A model generated the notes under the pieces. It saw nothing but the letters and a program-made list of their open reading frames with translations. It made no database searches and was not told the DNA's origin. Positions 45,917 through 57,163 of a stretch of 64,000 nt of DNA are shown in pieces. The number at the start of each line of letters is the position of its first letter. Position 1 is the first letter of the stretch. The DNA comes from Dermatemys mawii. Taxonomy: Eukaryota > Chordata > Testudines > Dermatemydidae. Both the position numbers and the translations under genes were made by a program. Location: NCBI GenBank assembly GCA_007922305.1, contig ML677334.1:23853074-23917073 (forward strand), given 5' to 3'.

Positions 45917-48032
45917 TAGTTCTCTGAATATATTCAGGAAAGTTGCTTAATTGACACCCCCCAAAAATGAAGTTACTTATCAGTCCACAGAACAGGTATA
46001 GCATGGGCAGCTGCAGCCCAAGCTTCCCTGCCCTGCTCCATCACTCTTCTGTAACCCTGACCTGGAGATGTCACCTTTTAGGATTCAGAGGGTAGTTGAG
46101 TCTCAGTGCTTATTTAGTGCATAGCCTTTCAGCTGAGATTGGCAGCAAGGATTCCACCTGTGTTCGTTTCCAGATGTTGTCATTTCTTTTTTGACCCCTG
46201 ATCCACCAATCCCACTTCACATACTACCCACTTAATAAATGGATACAAACATTTTTAACTGCAGGTTACTAATTCAGGGCGTGTTTTATTATAGCAATGC
46301 CAATAACTATGTATGTTTGTGAGAACTGCTAGAAATTTCCCAGTAATTTCAAGTGGTTTGTCATGTAGGTATGCTGAAGATAACAAGAGAAGGAAATTTC
46401 ACATTACTTGATGTATGTGCTAAATCTCATATTCACCATAGCCTTTTAAATAACATTTTTAAAACATGGCCTGATATACTATTGAGAGAGAGATTTCAAA
46501 ACAATGCTTCAAGGTAATAAATGGAGATCAGAGTAATATTTAAAAATGTGCAAATGATTTTTCTCATCAGAGAAAAATCATTTCACATGTTTTTCACATC
46601 AGTCAAGTGTGAAGCACCTCGTGGAATGAAAATGGGCAATTTGCAGATATAATCCTGTATAAATAAATAAATTATAGGGCAACTAATATTGCAACCTCAT
46701 ATCAATCTTATGATTGTGTGTATTGAAGAGACGGGCAGCAAGTCCTCTTATAAATCTGTCTTACAATTGCTGTAAGTCACCTTGTTTTTGTTCTCTTAAA
46801 TCCCTAATACTCTTATGAAATCAATCTGTTCATCATTGGTTACAGACACACTGAAACTTGATAGAGACACATCTGCAAGAACTGACGCTGCAAAGCTGCA
46901 CTTGCCTGGTTGGATCTGAATGCTTCTTAATTAGAAACAAATGCAGGCGAAAAGGAAATTGTTTCCTCTTGGTCAACTTTCAGGATTAAACTGTACCCTC
47001 AGATACACATGTGCAGCTCCCCCTGAGTTGCATGCATATCTGAGGGAAGAATTTGGGTGGCAGTGCTGAGATCCCGAATGATTAAATACTGAAGCAGAGT
47101 ACAAATAGAAATTGCCAAGTCATGCTTTAGCTACAGAGGTATTTTTCTTTAACGTGCAAGTGGTTGTGAGAAATGGCTTGAAAAGTTTCATTAGGATGTT
47201 CAGGCAATTTATACCAAAACACTAGATATAATTTAGAAATGGCCAGATGAATTTCAGTACTTAATTCCCTGCATGGTTGCCTTTCACATCACTTGTGACT
47301 GCTTGGCACTTACAGAAAGAAAACTTGCTGAAGGTGTTCCCCTTGAAATAAGTAGAATTTATAGTAGAAGCTGGTTCAATGAATGCTGCTATCAGTGGCA
47401 GCTCTTGCAGTGGGGCTATAGGATTATGAGATATCACAAAAATACCATGGATGCCTTGCAGCAGTTTCAGTAGCAGGATTGTTTAACAGGATTAGCTTAA
47501 TCCGGATCAAAAAGAAACACGATTTGGAATTTGAAGAGGATACAATCTTCTGGAATGGTTTTCATTACTTCAGACAGTTAAACAGAGGTCTTTAATGAAT
47601 TCTGGACATAGTCTAGATACAAAGATTATCCAAAAAATGAAAGTCCACAGTTTGTATGGAATACCTGCCAAAGCTGCTACCTTGGACAGAAGTTTGACCA
47701 TGTATTAGAGTGGTATTTAAATGTGACTCTACCTCTATTTTATGAGGGAATTTTGTTATCTGGAGATCCTTCAGGGAGCAATGGAGCAAACTGGGAATAG
47801 AAATGCAAAGTAAGTATCATGCAGTGGAAGGAGTTCTTTCAGAAGATGGTAGTGTTCAAAGATGGATATACAGGATGATGGGCTAGATGACACAGTAAGT
47901 CATTTCTATCTCTGACTTGTATGATTGCATCAGGAGAATGTCGCCAAATAATAGTGTGTCAGAAAATGAATGATCATCACAAGGAACGTGCAAAGCCACA
48001 AATTGTTTGGGGAAGTATAAATGTGAGTGGAG
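45917..48032. other. intron sequence, nothing recognised
   Basis: AT-rich, no repeat with recognisable ends and no coding feature. Confidence 0.45.
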
Positions 48033-48040
48033 TCTGTAGT

Positions 48041-48955
48041 CAGGGCTGGATTAACTCTCCTGTGGGCCTGGGATTACTAGATTTTTGTGGGCCTCTGCAT
48101 ACAAGTCTTTTTCCTAATTTAAAACAAAATGATCACATTTATAGCATTGAGGCTATTAATGCTATACTAAACTTGCCTTTTAATTAACACAAAGCCATGC
48201 TGTGGTTACATTTCAGTCTTAAAACGTGCAGAATATAGTTAAGTTCATTCAAAATAGATCTTCTTTTTACCTTAGAACAGCTGTTAAATTAATTTCTTTC
48301 TGGGAGGGAGTTTGAATGCAGGAGGGAGCACATTCTGACCTGGGGCAGGGGGTTGGGCTTCGTAGGCTCTGGCCAGCAGGGCAGGCTCCAGGCACCAGTC
48401 AAGGAACCATATGCCTGGGGCAGCACTTTCTAAGGGGCAGAAATTTGTAGCATTCCAGCATAAAAAAGGGCAGCACAGTTTGGCCACACTCTTTTTTTTT
48501 TTTTTTTTTTTCCTTTTACTTTTCACTTCAGCAGTCTGGGTGGCCTTTTTTTGGCTTGGTGCAGCAAAAAGGGTAGAGCCGGCCCTGCTGGCCAGGAGTC
48601 GCTTACCACAGGTGGCTCCTGGCCGGTGGCACAGCTGGGCTCAGGCAGGCACGCAGAGCCTCCTCCCACCCCTCTGCCAGGGGTCACAAGGATGTGCCAG
48701 CAGCCAGCCACTTCTTGGAGTGACATGGGGCATCGGCATGCAGGCAGTCTGCCTGAACCCTGCTGCGCCACTGGGCTTTTAGTGGCCTGGAAACTGTGAT
48801 CAACTGGCTGAGGCTCCAGGATCGACTAGTTGATTGTGATAGATGGGTTGTTGACCACTGAATTGTGTGTAATTATGGATTTATTTTTGTGGGGCCCACC
48901 TTAGCCCGAGGCCCCGGGCTACAGTCCCTAAAGCCCTTGCATTAATCCAGCCCTA
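48041..48955. mobile_element. hAT-type non-autonomous element, 915 bp, perfect 8-bp duplication
   Basis: CAGGGCTGGATTAA at the left and TTAATCCAGCCCTA at the right are inverted repeats matching at 13 of 14 bases. The eight bases TCTGTAGT flank it exactly (48033-48040 and 48956-48963), the hallmark of hAT insertion. The interior has further inverted arms (TGTGGGCCT/GGGGCCCACC), a long T-run (48491-48511) and GC-rich parts whose ORFs have no transposase features. It depends on a transposase supplied from elsewhere. Confidence 0.9.
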
Positions 48956-48963
48956 TCTGTAGT

Positions 48964-50132
48964 GCCAGTGCAAAATCTGAAGAAAATAGAGCTGGTTAGA
49001 AAACAGCATGAACTATATGTGAAAATTTTAAGGAATAAACTTATTCTCTTTGAAAATGGAAATAGTTTGTCTCTCTGTTCAACGTATTTGAGAGAGACTT
49101 CATCCAACCTGCACAAGGGTCTTTAAGACCTTTTTGTCAGGAAGAGAATTACTATTCATATCAAATACCTCCGTGAGCCATCTTCACAAGTGGGTAGGAA
49201 GATTTTTTTTTTAATTTGTTTGAAATAACTGATCTAGGTAAAAAGCTCCCAGCCCAACACTGTTAAAACTGTCTGGCTGCTGTGTCTAAGCAGTAATTAG
49301 CATGTTCACACTATAGTTAAACATGAGGGAAATGCTGGACTTTTCACTCAGTCCTAATCATGGATATTGTCAAGCTCAGATGGAAATTTGATGTAGACTA
49401 ATAAAAATAATCTGGTAGCACCAGGGGAAACACATTTTTTTAATTAATAGGTCATTTGACATTCCTTGATCATTGACTGTTAGGAATTGATTGTAATTAT
49501 TGTTGCTGACAGCTATCGTGTTTGCTCTTTATCAAAAACAAAGAGGATGACATTCTGTATATGTCAATTAGTGTCACTGGTGTCAAGAATTTCCAAGACT
49601 ATAAAAGAAGCTTTTTCTCCGAGAAAAAACTAAATTAGATAGTTTAGCTTAGTCAGAAATGGAGAATTAGTGTCCTATCCTATCCTCTGCTATTCTTTCA
49701 AGCAGTCTCAGATGTCGTATCCAAGTGAAGGACAGAAACCTGTTGTCTAGTTATAGTGGCATTTGCATAGACCCAGCAGGAAGCTGAAAAACATGCAACT
49801 CATGTGATACCCTACAATCCTTATGCCTTGGTACTTGGATATTTTTTCAGTCCAGCCTCTCTTACATTGCTGTTTGAGTACAAAGATGAATGTATATACA
49901 ACAGGAATGTATATAATTTTCTAACTTTTTGTGCTCATTAAATGTATCTACTGCATTAAGGTTAGTCTCTCTCTTTTCGCCATTGCCTCCGCCCAAAAAA
50001 CAGATCAAGTTTTGAAATATGTTATAGAATAGAAAAATCTGCTGTCAACTTCTTGCAAATCCAATGAATTATGGTTCCTGCATAGAAAGTAGAGGATTCC
50101 ATAGGGAGAATGACTTTCTTCTTTATAGGTAG
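48964..50132. other. intron sequence, nothing recognised
   Basis: AT-rich, no coding feature or recognisable element. Confidence 0.45.
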
Positions 50133-50748
50133 TGTGACAAAGTTCCGAGTCTGTATTGGTGGGTCCTGCGCTTCTTGGCAGATTTAGGGGCCTCAAACTC
50201 ATCTAGGCGCAGAGTGACCTCCCTTTCTCAGTAACTAATTTAGGGAGGCAGAAAAGGGGGGAGCCCGGGCCCTCCCTCTACTCCAGACTCCAGCCCAGGG
50301 ACCCTAATAGTATCAGCTAAGATGGCTGACCTTTTATCCACAAAACACAATACAATTCCCTGGGCTACTTCCCCACAGCAGTCCCCACTTCTTCAAACTC
50401 CACTTCACCCTTACCTCAGGGCCTCCTTCCTTCTGGATGATATGTTGTCCACCACTCAGTCTCACCAACAGCATAACTTCCTTCCACAGCTCCTGACACC
50501 CACACCCTCACCTGACTAACTGGGAGGTTTTTATCTGGTTTCAGCCAGTCCCTGATTGGCTTCAGGTGTCTCAATCAGGCTAGCTGTTTCTACTCCTTTC
50601 TAGAAGGTTCTTAATTGGTCCCAGGTGTCTTGATTGGCCTGGAGTAGCCTTTGTTTGGCTATCCAGGGAACAGGGACCTGCACATCCTGAGACTAATATA
50701 CCTGCCTTCCAGCACTCTCCTATATCCTTCTGGTCTGACTCCGTCACA
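50133..50748 (-). mobile_element. solo LTR of the Gmr1-like family, reverse orientation
   Basis: The sequence is the reverse complement of the LTRs at 51970 and 57159. It starts TGTGACAAAG, passes through ATGGCTGACCTTTTATCCAC, and ends ACTCCGTCACA. Length is 616 bp against 657-659 bp for the paired LTRs. Flanking tetramers GTAG and ATAG agree at three of four bases. Several diverged stretches suggest an older insertion or another subfamily. The 65-codon ORF at 50322 is the antisense counterpart of the ORFs seen in the other LTRs. Confidence 0.85.
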
Positions 50749-51965
50749 ATAGCAATGGAGAAGTTATTTTATAATTGCTTGTTTAACAAAGCCTGGGCTA
50801 CGGGTATTGCCTACAAGGCAACATGTATTTATGCCAAAAATCAAATGATATAGGTCACTACAGGCAAGTTAGTCCATTTTTCCTTGGGCTCTGGGGAGCC
50901 TAAAGACCTCCTTAGACATTCTACATGAGGTACAATCCTCTACGCAGTGTATCATTGTGTGCATCAACTGTATCCACTTCTTTATATACAGAACTAGACA
51001 CTTTGAGTTAATAAACTCTCTGCTCATTTTTTGACTAGGGTGTTCCCAAGACATCAAAGCAGGGCAAAACAAGTGAAAGAAGCTAGAAAATCTATCCCAA
51101 TGCCTCTTAGTTTTAAGAAAAAAGAATAAAATTTCAAAGGTTTAGTTCATAATCTTGACTATGCCCCATGCATCTACGTGAAGAACATTTGTTTTAAAAA
51201 CATGAATTTTCACAACAGTGCTAGCATCATAATGGCAGTCTACCTCATGCATTGTGACTTAGTCAAAGGAGTTGTTCAGAAGCATAGTATGTCAAAAATA
51301 ATTTAAATGTTTCAGATCTGAGTATCTCATAAGTAGTGATCCCTTCATCCTTTCTATAGAAGACACTGGACATTGATGGTTACTTTAGTGGAAGAAGGCA
51401 CTACAGCAGTGTTTCTCTTCCCCTATCCTCACGATAGTAAAAACTTCAAAATGTCTCCTAAAACTTGTATCTAAGGGCACTTTTTTATCACTTTGAGAAG
51501 GGGGAGGGGGTAAATGTATGGTCCCTTTTAAAAACAAACTTTTGTCAACACTGAACCACTCAGCCTTATTGTGCTGAAATGTTTCAACTGAGTTCATTGT
51601 AAATATAAAAATGTAGTTCATACCCTTTTTTTAGGTAGGGGGAGGAGGGAGGGGAAGGGCTTATGAAATCATGTACTGACATACAGGTATGAAAAGTGCT
51701 CTGCATCCATTCAACACAGATGAGATTGTTATCTGAGCAGCAATTAACTTAAATAGTAGATGGGAATTTACTAGTGTCCCATTATAGCTTTACACAGTTG
51801 GGACATTCAGATGCTAATATTTTTCACATCCCTCAGTTAGGCTATAAAAATTGAACCCATCTCTGCCTTATTTTAAATGGTTCAAGATGGATGGAATTTT
51901 GTGCAGATGCATCAGATACCCTGGAGGAAAACCAGATCTTTCCCTAATTAGGGTTTTTGTTGTAG
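50749..51965. other. intron sequence between two oppositely oriented LTRs
   Basis: AT-rich intron without recognised elements. It is the spacer between the inverted solo LTR and the complete element. Confidence 0.5.
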
Positions 51966-51969
51966 TTTC

Positions 51970-52626
51970 TGTGATGGGGCAAGGCCAGATGGCTACAGGA
52001 GCATGCTAGGGAACAGATATGTTAGTCTCAGGCTAAACAAATCCCTGTCACCACTGGAACCTTCTAGAAATCAGTAGAAACAACTAGCTTGATTGGGACA
52101 CCTGAAGCCAATCAGGAACTGGCAGAAACCAGTTAAAAGCTTCCCAGTTAGTCAGGTGGGTGTGGATGTCAGGAGCTGTGGGAAGAAGTTGTGCTGTTGG
52201 TGAGACTGAGTGGTAGACATATCATCCAGAAGGAAGGAGGCCCTGAGGTAAGGGTGAAGTGGAGTTTGAAGAAGTGGGGACTGCTGTGGGGAAGTAGCCC
52301 AGCGAATTGTATCATGTTTTGTGGCTAAAAGGTCAGCCATCTTAGCTGATACTATTAGGGTTCCTGGGCTGGAGCCCGGAGTAGAAGGCGGGCCTGGGCT
52401 CTCCCTTTCTGCCTCCCCTAATTAATCACTGAGATTGGGAGACAACAGAGACTGTGCCAGGAAGGATAGCTTCTCCTCACTGGCTTATGATGAAAATGGC
52501 TCAATAGGCTGTGACCTTGTCTCTAGGAGAGAAGGACTATGTGGAGGGTCACAGTGAGCCTCTGAGGCTAGTGAAATCCACCAGGAAATGCAGAATCCAT
52601 AAAAATAAGGACAGAGTTTTGTCACA
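51970..52626 (+). repeat. 5' LTR
   Basis: Starts TGTGATGGGGCAAGG and ends GTTTTGTCACA. It is almost colinear with the 3' LTR. CTAATTAATCACTGAGATTG lies in the downstream half. No clear TATA box was singled out. The antisense ORF at 52152-52340 recurs in all three LTR copies only because the sequence is shared. Confidence 0.92.
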
Positions 52627-52628
52627 AC

Positions 52629-52646
52629 TGGTGTCAGTGGTGGGAT
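52629..52646 (+). other. primer binding site, tRNA-Leu type
   Basis: TGGTGTCAGTGGTGGGAT, two bases after the 5' LTR, pairs with the 3' end of vertebrate tRNA-Leu (complement TGGTGTCAGGAGTGGGAT) at 16 of 18 bases. Confidence 0.8.
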
Positions 52647-52745
52647 CATCGTACACAGCGTGGCGGAAGAAAGAGGTTTCAAAAAAAAAAGAGTCCACTG
52701 AGGTTTTGGATTTTTTTTTTCGTTAGTTGTCTGTTTTGTGCCACA

Positions 52746-53390
52746 ATGGAGGAGGTGATAAGAGCTCTGGTACAAGCCACGGCAGCCCAGCAGGAGGTCA
52801 CCCGGGTTCAGGCCAAGGCACAACAGGAGTCTATGCAGCTTCAGCAGGAAACTAATCAATTAATGAACCAGGTGACCCAAGATCGTGCCCTCTTGCAAAG
52901 AGGTAGTGGGTCAGCTCAAGATCCTCACCACCCAGCCCCGAGGGTCCGATGGGATGCGAACCCTGAGGGCCACTGTTTGTCTGCCAAGTTGATGTCAGAA
53001 GATGACATTGAGGCATATCTCCTCTCCTTTGAAAGGACTGCTCAGCGTGAGGCATGGCCCCAGGAGCAGTGGGCCAGCATTCTCGCCCCTTTTTCGTGCG
53101 GAGAGGCCCAGAAAGCCTACTTTGACCTGCCTGCCACAGATGCCATTGACTATCTCTGGCTGAAGGCAGAGATCCTAGCATGATCAGGGGTGACAGCAGC
53201 AGTATGGGCCCAGAGGTTCAATGAGTGGAAGTACCAGGAGAACAAACCCTCAAGGTCCCAGCTATTTGACCTCATACACCTTGCACGGAAGTGGTTACAG
53301 CCCGAGGCATGCAACCCGAATGAGATTTTGGAGACCCTGGTCATAATCATTACATGTGGGGACTGCCACCAGATCTCCACAGATGGGTAG
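52746..53390 (+). pseudogene. gag region, N-terminal and capsid part (interrupted)
   Basis: The ATG at 52746 opens a Gln-rich, probably coiled-coil N-terminus ([20 protein letters not shown] and following). A capsid-like domain follows: [20 protein letters not shown], then [20 protein letters not shown], a pattern shared with SCAN/Arc-related gypsy capsids. A TGA at 53181-53183 stops it, and the same frame then continues to 53390 ([13 protein letters not shown]...). The context fits a former CGA codon changed by CpG decay. A frame change near 53354-53390 moves the rest into another frame. The product would form virus-like particles in an intact copy. Confidence 0.8.
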
Positions 53391-53998
53391 GCCAGAATGA
53401 TCCGTCCACCTACGAAGAGATGATCACACTGGTAGAAAGACGGATGACAGCCAGGGAATTAACCCGACTACCTAAGGAAGGCCCCTTTTGGAGCAAGCAC
53501 TTGAATCCAACCCTGGAAGGTTGGGCGACCAAAACCCCAGGAAATCCTAGGTGGAAGAAGGGGCGGGCTGAAAACCATGGGGAACCCCAGAAGGAAGGGA
53601 TTGGTCTAAGTAGGGGGAACCCTGGGTTTAAATCCCCATACTCCTGTGATAGGGAACTATTTAGAAGCAATTACAGATGTTATGCATGTTGGGAGTGGGG
53701 ACACATAGCAGCACAGTGTCCCAGCACCAAGGAGCCTATGCAATGTAACTTTGGGGATTGGGAGGTCCTGTGCTCCCTTATCCACATTGCAGGGGTTGCG
53801 TTAGCCCCACATAACTACACCAGACCGATGAAGATAAACGGAGTAGAGACTACAGCGCTTGTGGACTCTGGGAGTGCTATCACCCTTATATTGGGTAAGC
53901 TGATAAAAAGTAGGCAGCTGCTGCAAGCCAAACGCATAGCAGTGACATGCGTGCATGGGGCTGTAAGCCATTACCCCACCATCCCGGAACCCGATTGA
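53354..53998 (+). pseudogene. gag C-terminus with zinc knuckle, and protease start
   Basis: This frame carries the end of the capsid-like domain ([20 protein letters not shown]), a basic linker, and a CCHC zinc knuckle [14 protein letters not shown] at 53678-53719 (spacing CX2CX4HX4C, RNA binding). A retropepsin start follows: [12 protein letters not shown] with the catalytic Asp codon at 53864-53866. Gag and protease are thus read in one frame here. The frame ends at 53998 inside the protease. Confidence 0.85.
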
Positions 53999-53999
53999 G

Positions 54000-54470
54000 G
54001 TGACCGTAGGCATAGTTCCTAAACTCTCATATCCTGTAGTTATTGGGAGGGACTATCCAGGGTTTGATAATTTACTCCCCCTAGAGAGGCTGGAGGAAAG
54101 TGGGAACCCTGAGGATAGCAGCTTGCCGCCAGGGGAATGTCAACCCCCAATGTTCGCTGAAATGTCGGAGAATCTGTTCTCAGCCCCCCGAAGGATCTGG
54201 AAGACTAAAAAAGAAAGGAAGGCCGCGAAGGCCTTAGGAACCCGGATCCTGTCCCAGGGTCAGAAGACTGCTCTAATAGGCAGATGGACACGAGCAGCCA
54301 ACAGAGAAACTTCCACCCCAGAAAATGAGCCAGAGGCCGCCCCCAGCCGTGATGGTGGTGAGCCGTTGGAGGAAGAAGGAACCAGCCCTTGGGAGCTCGG
54401 GCATGTTAGTTCTGGGAGAGAGTCAGGCGGGACCAGGGCAGAGGACCCTAGATACGATAATGCTAGATAA
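54000..54470 (+). pseudogene. protease C-terminus and linker
   Basis: Shifted by one frame from the preceding segment, this one has VPKLSYPVVIGRDYPGF, the I-G-R-D box that closes retropepsins. A charged linker rich in Glu, Pro and Lys follows. It stops at 54468-54470. No reverse transcriptase lies in this interval, where a typical Ty3/gypsy element would have it. Confidence 0.75.
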
Positions 54471-54479
54471 GAGGTAGTT

Positions 54480-55855
54480 GAGATAGATGGGATACCCGTG
54501 GATGGGAAGGTCTGGGGTCCAGTACCTTACTTTATAGTGAAGAAAGATCTCCTGTACTGTGTGGTGCAAATACAGGAGCAGGAGATACATCAACTTCTGG
54601 TGCCAAAAAAACATCAAAAGGCCATATTGAGCCTTGCCTATTTGGAGGACACTTACGGGTAGAGAAAACCCAGGCACGGATCCTGCGGAGGTTCTTCTGG
54701 CCAGGAGTACATGAAGATGTTCGTAGATACTGCATCTCTTGTCCAGAATGTCAGTTACATAGCCCTTGACTGCACTTGCAGGCTCCTTTGATACCTCTTC
54801 CAATAATAGAGGTCCCTTTTGAACGCATAGCCATTGATCTGGTAGGACCCCTTGAGAAGACAGCTCGGGGCCACCTACATGTGCTTGTTGTACTGGACTA
54901 TGTAACCCAGTACCCGGAAGCCATTCCCCTATGCAGTACAGCCTCTAAGACAATAGCTAAGGAGCTACTACAGATCTTTGCCCGAGTTGGGCTACCCCAG
55001 GAGATATTGACTGACCAAGGGACACCTTTTGTGTCCAAATTAATGAAAGATCTCTGTTCTCTGCTCCATGTACAAGCCTTACGGACCTCTGTATACCACC
55101 CACAAACAGATGGCCTAGTGGAAAGATTCAATAGGACCCTCAAGGCCATGATCAGAAAAGTGATGAGCCGGAGTGGGAAAGAATGGGATACCCTATTGCC
55201 TTACCTCATGTTCACCATCTGGGAGGTTCCGCAAGCTTCCACAGGTTTCTCTCCATTCAAACTACTATACGGGCACCATCCCTGGGGCATACTGGATATA
55301 GCCAGAGAAGCCTGGGAAGAAGAGCCAAATCCTGGAAGGAACATAGTTGAGCATGTACGGCAGATGCGAGATCGGATAGCCCGAGTTACGCCCATTGTAT
55401 GCGAACACTTAGAGAGAGCACAGGAGACCCAACGAACCCATTATAATCACCAAGCAAAGCTTCGACGGTTCCAACCAGGAGATCGGGTGATGGTATTGAT
55501 GCCCACAGCAGAAAGTAAACTATCGGCCCAGTGGCAGGGGCCCTATGAAGTGATCGAAGCTGTGGGAGAGGTGAACTATAAGGTACGGCAGCCCAGCCAT
55601 TGGAAGCCAGAGCAAATTTACCACATCAATCTTCTAAAACCTTGGCACGATCGAGAGGCATGCTTAGTCACCCAGGAGACCCTTCCCCAGAAGGATGATT
55701 TACATGAGCAAGTAAGGATCTCTCCAGACTTGACGCCGATCCAAAAGAGTGAGGCAGCCAACACGATCAGTCGCAACCGAGATGTGTTCTCTACAAACTG
55801 GGGTGGACAACTGAGGCCTATCACCATATCTGCACGATCCCTGGAGCCAAAGTAA
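54480..55855 (+). pseudogene. integrase (zinc-binding, DDE core, GPY/F domains)
   Basis: The N-terminal zinc-binding part spans 54510-54765 over a frame change. LFGGHL supplies a His and CPEC the two Cys; the second His position is not evident. A TGA at 54767-54769 precedes the long open frame 54776-55855. Numbered from the Met at 54776, the core has IAIDLVGPL (Asp21), ILTDQGTPF (Asp80) and GLVERFNRTL (Glu116), giving the D,D-35-E triad. Near residue 253 QWQGPYEV and later YHINLLKPW mark the GPY/F module. The catalytic core is the best-preserved domain of the element. It would insert the cDNA copy. Confidence 0.88.
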
Positions 55856-55859
55856 CACT

Positions 55860-56631
55860 GAGACCCTACTGAATTCCAGCAGCCAAAAGAGAAGAAATCA
55901 AGGCTGAAGTAAAGAAAATGTTAGAATTAGGGGTTATTGAAGAATCTCACAGTCAGTGGTCCAGTCCAATTGTTCTAGTGCCTAAACCTGACAGAACCAT
56001 GAGATTCTGTAATGACTTTCGCCGACTAAATGAAGTATCCCAATTTGATGCATACCCCATACCATGCATCGATGAACTGGTTGACTGACTGGGTAGTGCC
56101 CGATTCTTCACTACATTGGATCTGACAAAAGGGTATTAGCAGATTCCCCTGACCAAAGAAGCTAAAGAAAAGACAGCCTTCTCCACCCCAAATGGACTAT
56201 TCCAATACACTGTCCTCCCTTTTGGGCTACACGGGGCCCCAGCCACATTCCAACATCTCATGGATAAACTGTTGCGCCCTCATACTAGTTATGCAGCTGC
56301 ATACCTAGATGATGTCGTCATCCATACGCCAGACTGGGGAACCCACTTGGAGAAAGTTGAAGCAGTACTGCGCACCTTAAGGCGGGCTGGCCTCATGGCT
56401 ATTCCCGCTAAATGTGCCATAGGGCTAGCAGAGGTTAGGTACCTGGGATATATTGTAGGAAGGGGCATAGTGAAGCCCCAAGCTAATACGCTAGAGGCGA
56501 TTCAAAACTGGCCCCGGCCAACCCGAAAGAAGCAAGTCCGTGCATTCCTAGGCATGGTAGGCTATTACCGACGTTTTATTCCCCACTTCGCCACTAGGGC
56601 AAGTCCCCTAATGGACGTGGTGAAGGCCTGA
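55860..56631 (+). pseudogene. reverse transcriptase (interrupted)
   Basis: Located after integrase and in a different frame. ELGVIEESHSQWSSPIVLVP-like N-terminal sequence begins near 55918, followed by FCNDFRRLNE and FFTTLDLTKGY. The catalytic YLDD box is at 56302-56313 (AYLDDVVIHTPDW), then the thumb/connection (VRAFLGMVGYYRRFIPHFA). Stops TGA at 56086-56088, TAG at 56137-56139 (where the family has Trp) and TGA at 56629-56631 break the frame, so no full polymerase can be made. Confidence 0.88.
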
Positions 56632-57163
56632 GGTCGAGACATGGTAAAGTGGACTGATGCAGCAGAGAGAGCATTCATTGACCTTCGAACGGCCCTCTGT
56701 AATGATCCTATACTTAGAGCCCTGGACTTTAACAAGGAATTTATTTTACAAACAGATGCTTCTGAGGTGGGGTTGGGGGTGGTTCTGTCACAAATGGTTG
56801 GAGAAGAAGAACACCCGATCCTCTACCTAAGCAGAAAGCTGCTCCCAAGAGAACAGAAGTATGCAGTAGTCGAGAGAGAATGCCTTGCTGTCAAATGGGC
56901 CATGGAGACACTGCGTTATTACCTATTAGGCCAGCGATTTACTCGTGACGGACCATGCACCCCTCCAGTGGATGCAACAGAATAAGGAAAAGAATGCAAG
57001 ACTCACCAGGTGGTTCTTATCCCTCCAACCGTTCCAGTTCCATATACGGCACAGTGCTGGATGCCAGCATGGCAATGCTGATGGTCTGTCACGAGCACAC
57101 TGCTTGGCATCCCAACTTGCCCAACTCCATGGTGTTGAGCGGGGGCGGGGGAGGGATATGTGA
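56632..57163 (+). pseudogene. RNase H domain (frameshifted)
   Basis: The same frame as the reverse transcriptase resumes with WTDAAERAFIDLRTAL and FILQTDASEVGLGVVLSQ, which has the first catalytic Asp. YLSRKLLPREQKYAVVEREC follows, with the catalytic Glu region. Near 56940 a frame change moves the C-terminal part (TDHAPLQWMQ, HGNADGLSR) to the frame ending at 57163. The region ends directly before the polypurine tract. Confidence 0.85.
57138..57158 (+). other. polypurine tract
   Basis: GAGCGGGGGCGGGGGAGGGA stands immediately 5' of the 3' LTR and is purine apart from two C residues. It is the plus-strand primer site expected at this position. Confidence 0.85.

Noticed and set aside
50322..50519. 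65-codon ORF repeated in three places (also 52152-52340 and 57341-57529 on the minus strand)
   Set aside because: It recurs only because it lies within copies of the same LTR. No protein family was recognised.
52485..52859. 124-codon minus-strand ORF at the start of the retrotransposon
   Set aside because: It spans the antisense of the LTR end, primer site and gag start. The recognised domains are all on the plus strand.
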